The notes under the pieces are model-generated. The model was given only the letters and a program-made list of their open reading frames with translations. It was not told the DNA's origin and made no database searches. From Tetrahymena elliotti 4EA (lineage: Eukaryota; Ciliophora; Oligohymenophorea; Hymenostomatida; Tetrahymenidae): a DNA stretch of 64,000 nucleotides. The position numbers were made by a program, and so were the translations under genes. The stretch spans positions 203,763 through 267,762 of the forward strand of contig JH720349.1 in the NCBI GenBank assembly GCA_000231825.2, in the 5' to 3' direction. Within the stretch, counting starts at the first letter, position 1. The number at the start of each line of letters is the position of its first letter. Below are positions 63,901 to 64,000 of this stretch, one piece after another.

Positions 63901-64000
63901 AGTTGAAAAAGCAGAATAATCCTCATAATTTACCTTTTATTCTGTAACCCTCATGCTATTCTTTATTTTACTTGGAATAGTATGCCTATACTTCCTTTAC
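57917..64000 (+). CDS. Large secreted or type I membrane protein (3' truncated by window edge)
   Basis: The start at 57917 reads MRYKQAAILILLLIAFSSTR, a clear signal peptide followed by an acidic region. The protein runs to the window end and there enters a hydrophobic span (LMLFFILLGIVCLYFLY, ~63945-64000). It has many introns, for example ~58400-58460, ~58637-58691, ~59620-59670, ~60208-60270 and ~60944-61033. About 1,800 residues of ectodomain are beta-rich with modest Cys content (EVFDCAGDTTLALSESLK near 63030). Similar segments seem to recur, of the type VVIVKGKTSFDDPEVRLAF and FLVVKVGDSKREFLTFTHK, suggesting repeated domains. A Glu/Lys-rich stretch precedes the membrane span. I do not recognise the family. 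A cell-surface role is inferred from topology only. Confidence 0.85.

Noticed and set aside
1..64000. CRISPR arrays, prophage, bacterial-type operons or ribosome binding sites
   Set aside because: The code, introns and gene families are those of a eukaryotic ciliate nucleus; no array of short direct repeats with unique spacers was seen.

Overview
The window looks like ciliate nuclear DNA, most likely Tetrahymena or a close relative and probably macronuclear. It is very AT-rich, and every convincing gene reads through in-frame TAA and TAG, which fit glutamine, and ends on TGA. Introns are short, AT-rich and GT...AG. Under the standard code almost every gene is shredded, so all models here were built by hand with TAA/TAG = Gln. 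No telomeric C4A2 repeat was seen.

Layout. 1-1290 is a ~306-bp tandem repeat array interrupted by a 227-base N gap. 1.8-4.8 kb (minus) is a WD40 protein. 5.7-6.1 kb (minus) is ribosomal protein eL39, divergent from a DHHC palmitoyltransferase at 6.6-7.6 kb (plus). 8.2-10.4 kb (minus) is a HAD-like protein ending in a DPY30-like motif, divergent from V-ATPase subunit e at 11.4-11.8 kb (plus). 12.7-20.5 kb holds unrecognised Gln/Asn/Ser-rich and coiled-coil proteins. 22.2-26.5 kb (plus) is a 1310-residue polytopic membrane protein. 28.6-31 kb has a small ORF and an LRR-like protein. 32.5-35.3 kb (plus) is a TPR protein with a predicted acylated N-terminus, and 36.9-39.8 kb (plus) is a kinase with a PH-like N-terminus. 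42.3-43.1 kb is a mitochondrial carrier, 44.1-46.0 kb an NPRL3 homologue, 47.0 kb a tRNA-Pro(CGG), and 48.0-49.6 kb a PAP2/glucose-6-phosphatase-like membrane enzyme. 50.6-51.9 kb (minus) is a small membrane protein, 54.3-57.1 kb (minus) a Gln-rich coiled-coil protein, and 57.9 kb to the window end (plus) a large secreted or type I membrane protein cut by the edge.

There is no operon logic: genes are monocistronic, on both strands, separated by 0.3-2.5 kb of AT-rich DNA. Several themes recur without proving linkage: membrane traffic and lipidation (DHHC enzyme, TPR protein with an MGGKCC start, V-ATPase, PAP2), nutrient signalling (NPRL3 of GATOR1), and large surface or membrane proteins. I found no CRISPR array, prophage or intact transposon. 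Several of the shortest genes (eL39, V-ATPase subunit e, the 77-residue ORF) are visible only with the ciliate code and splicing.
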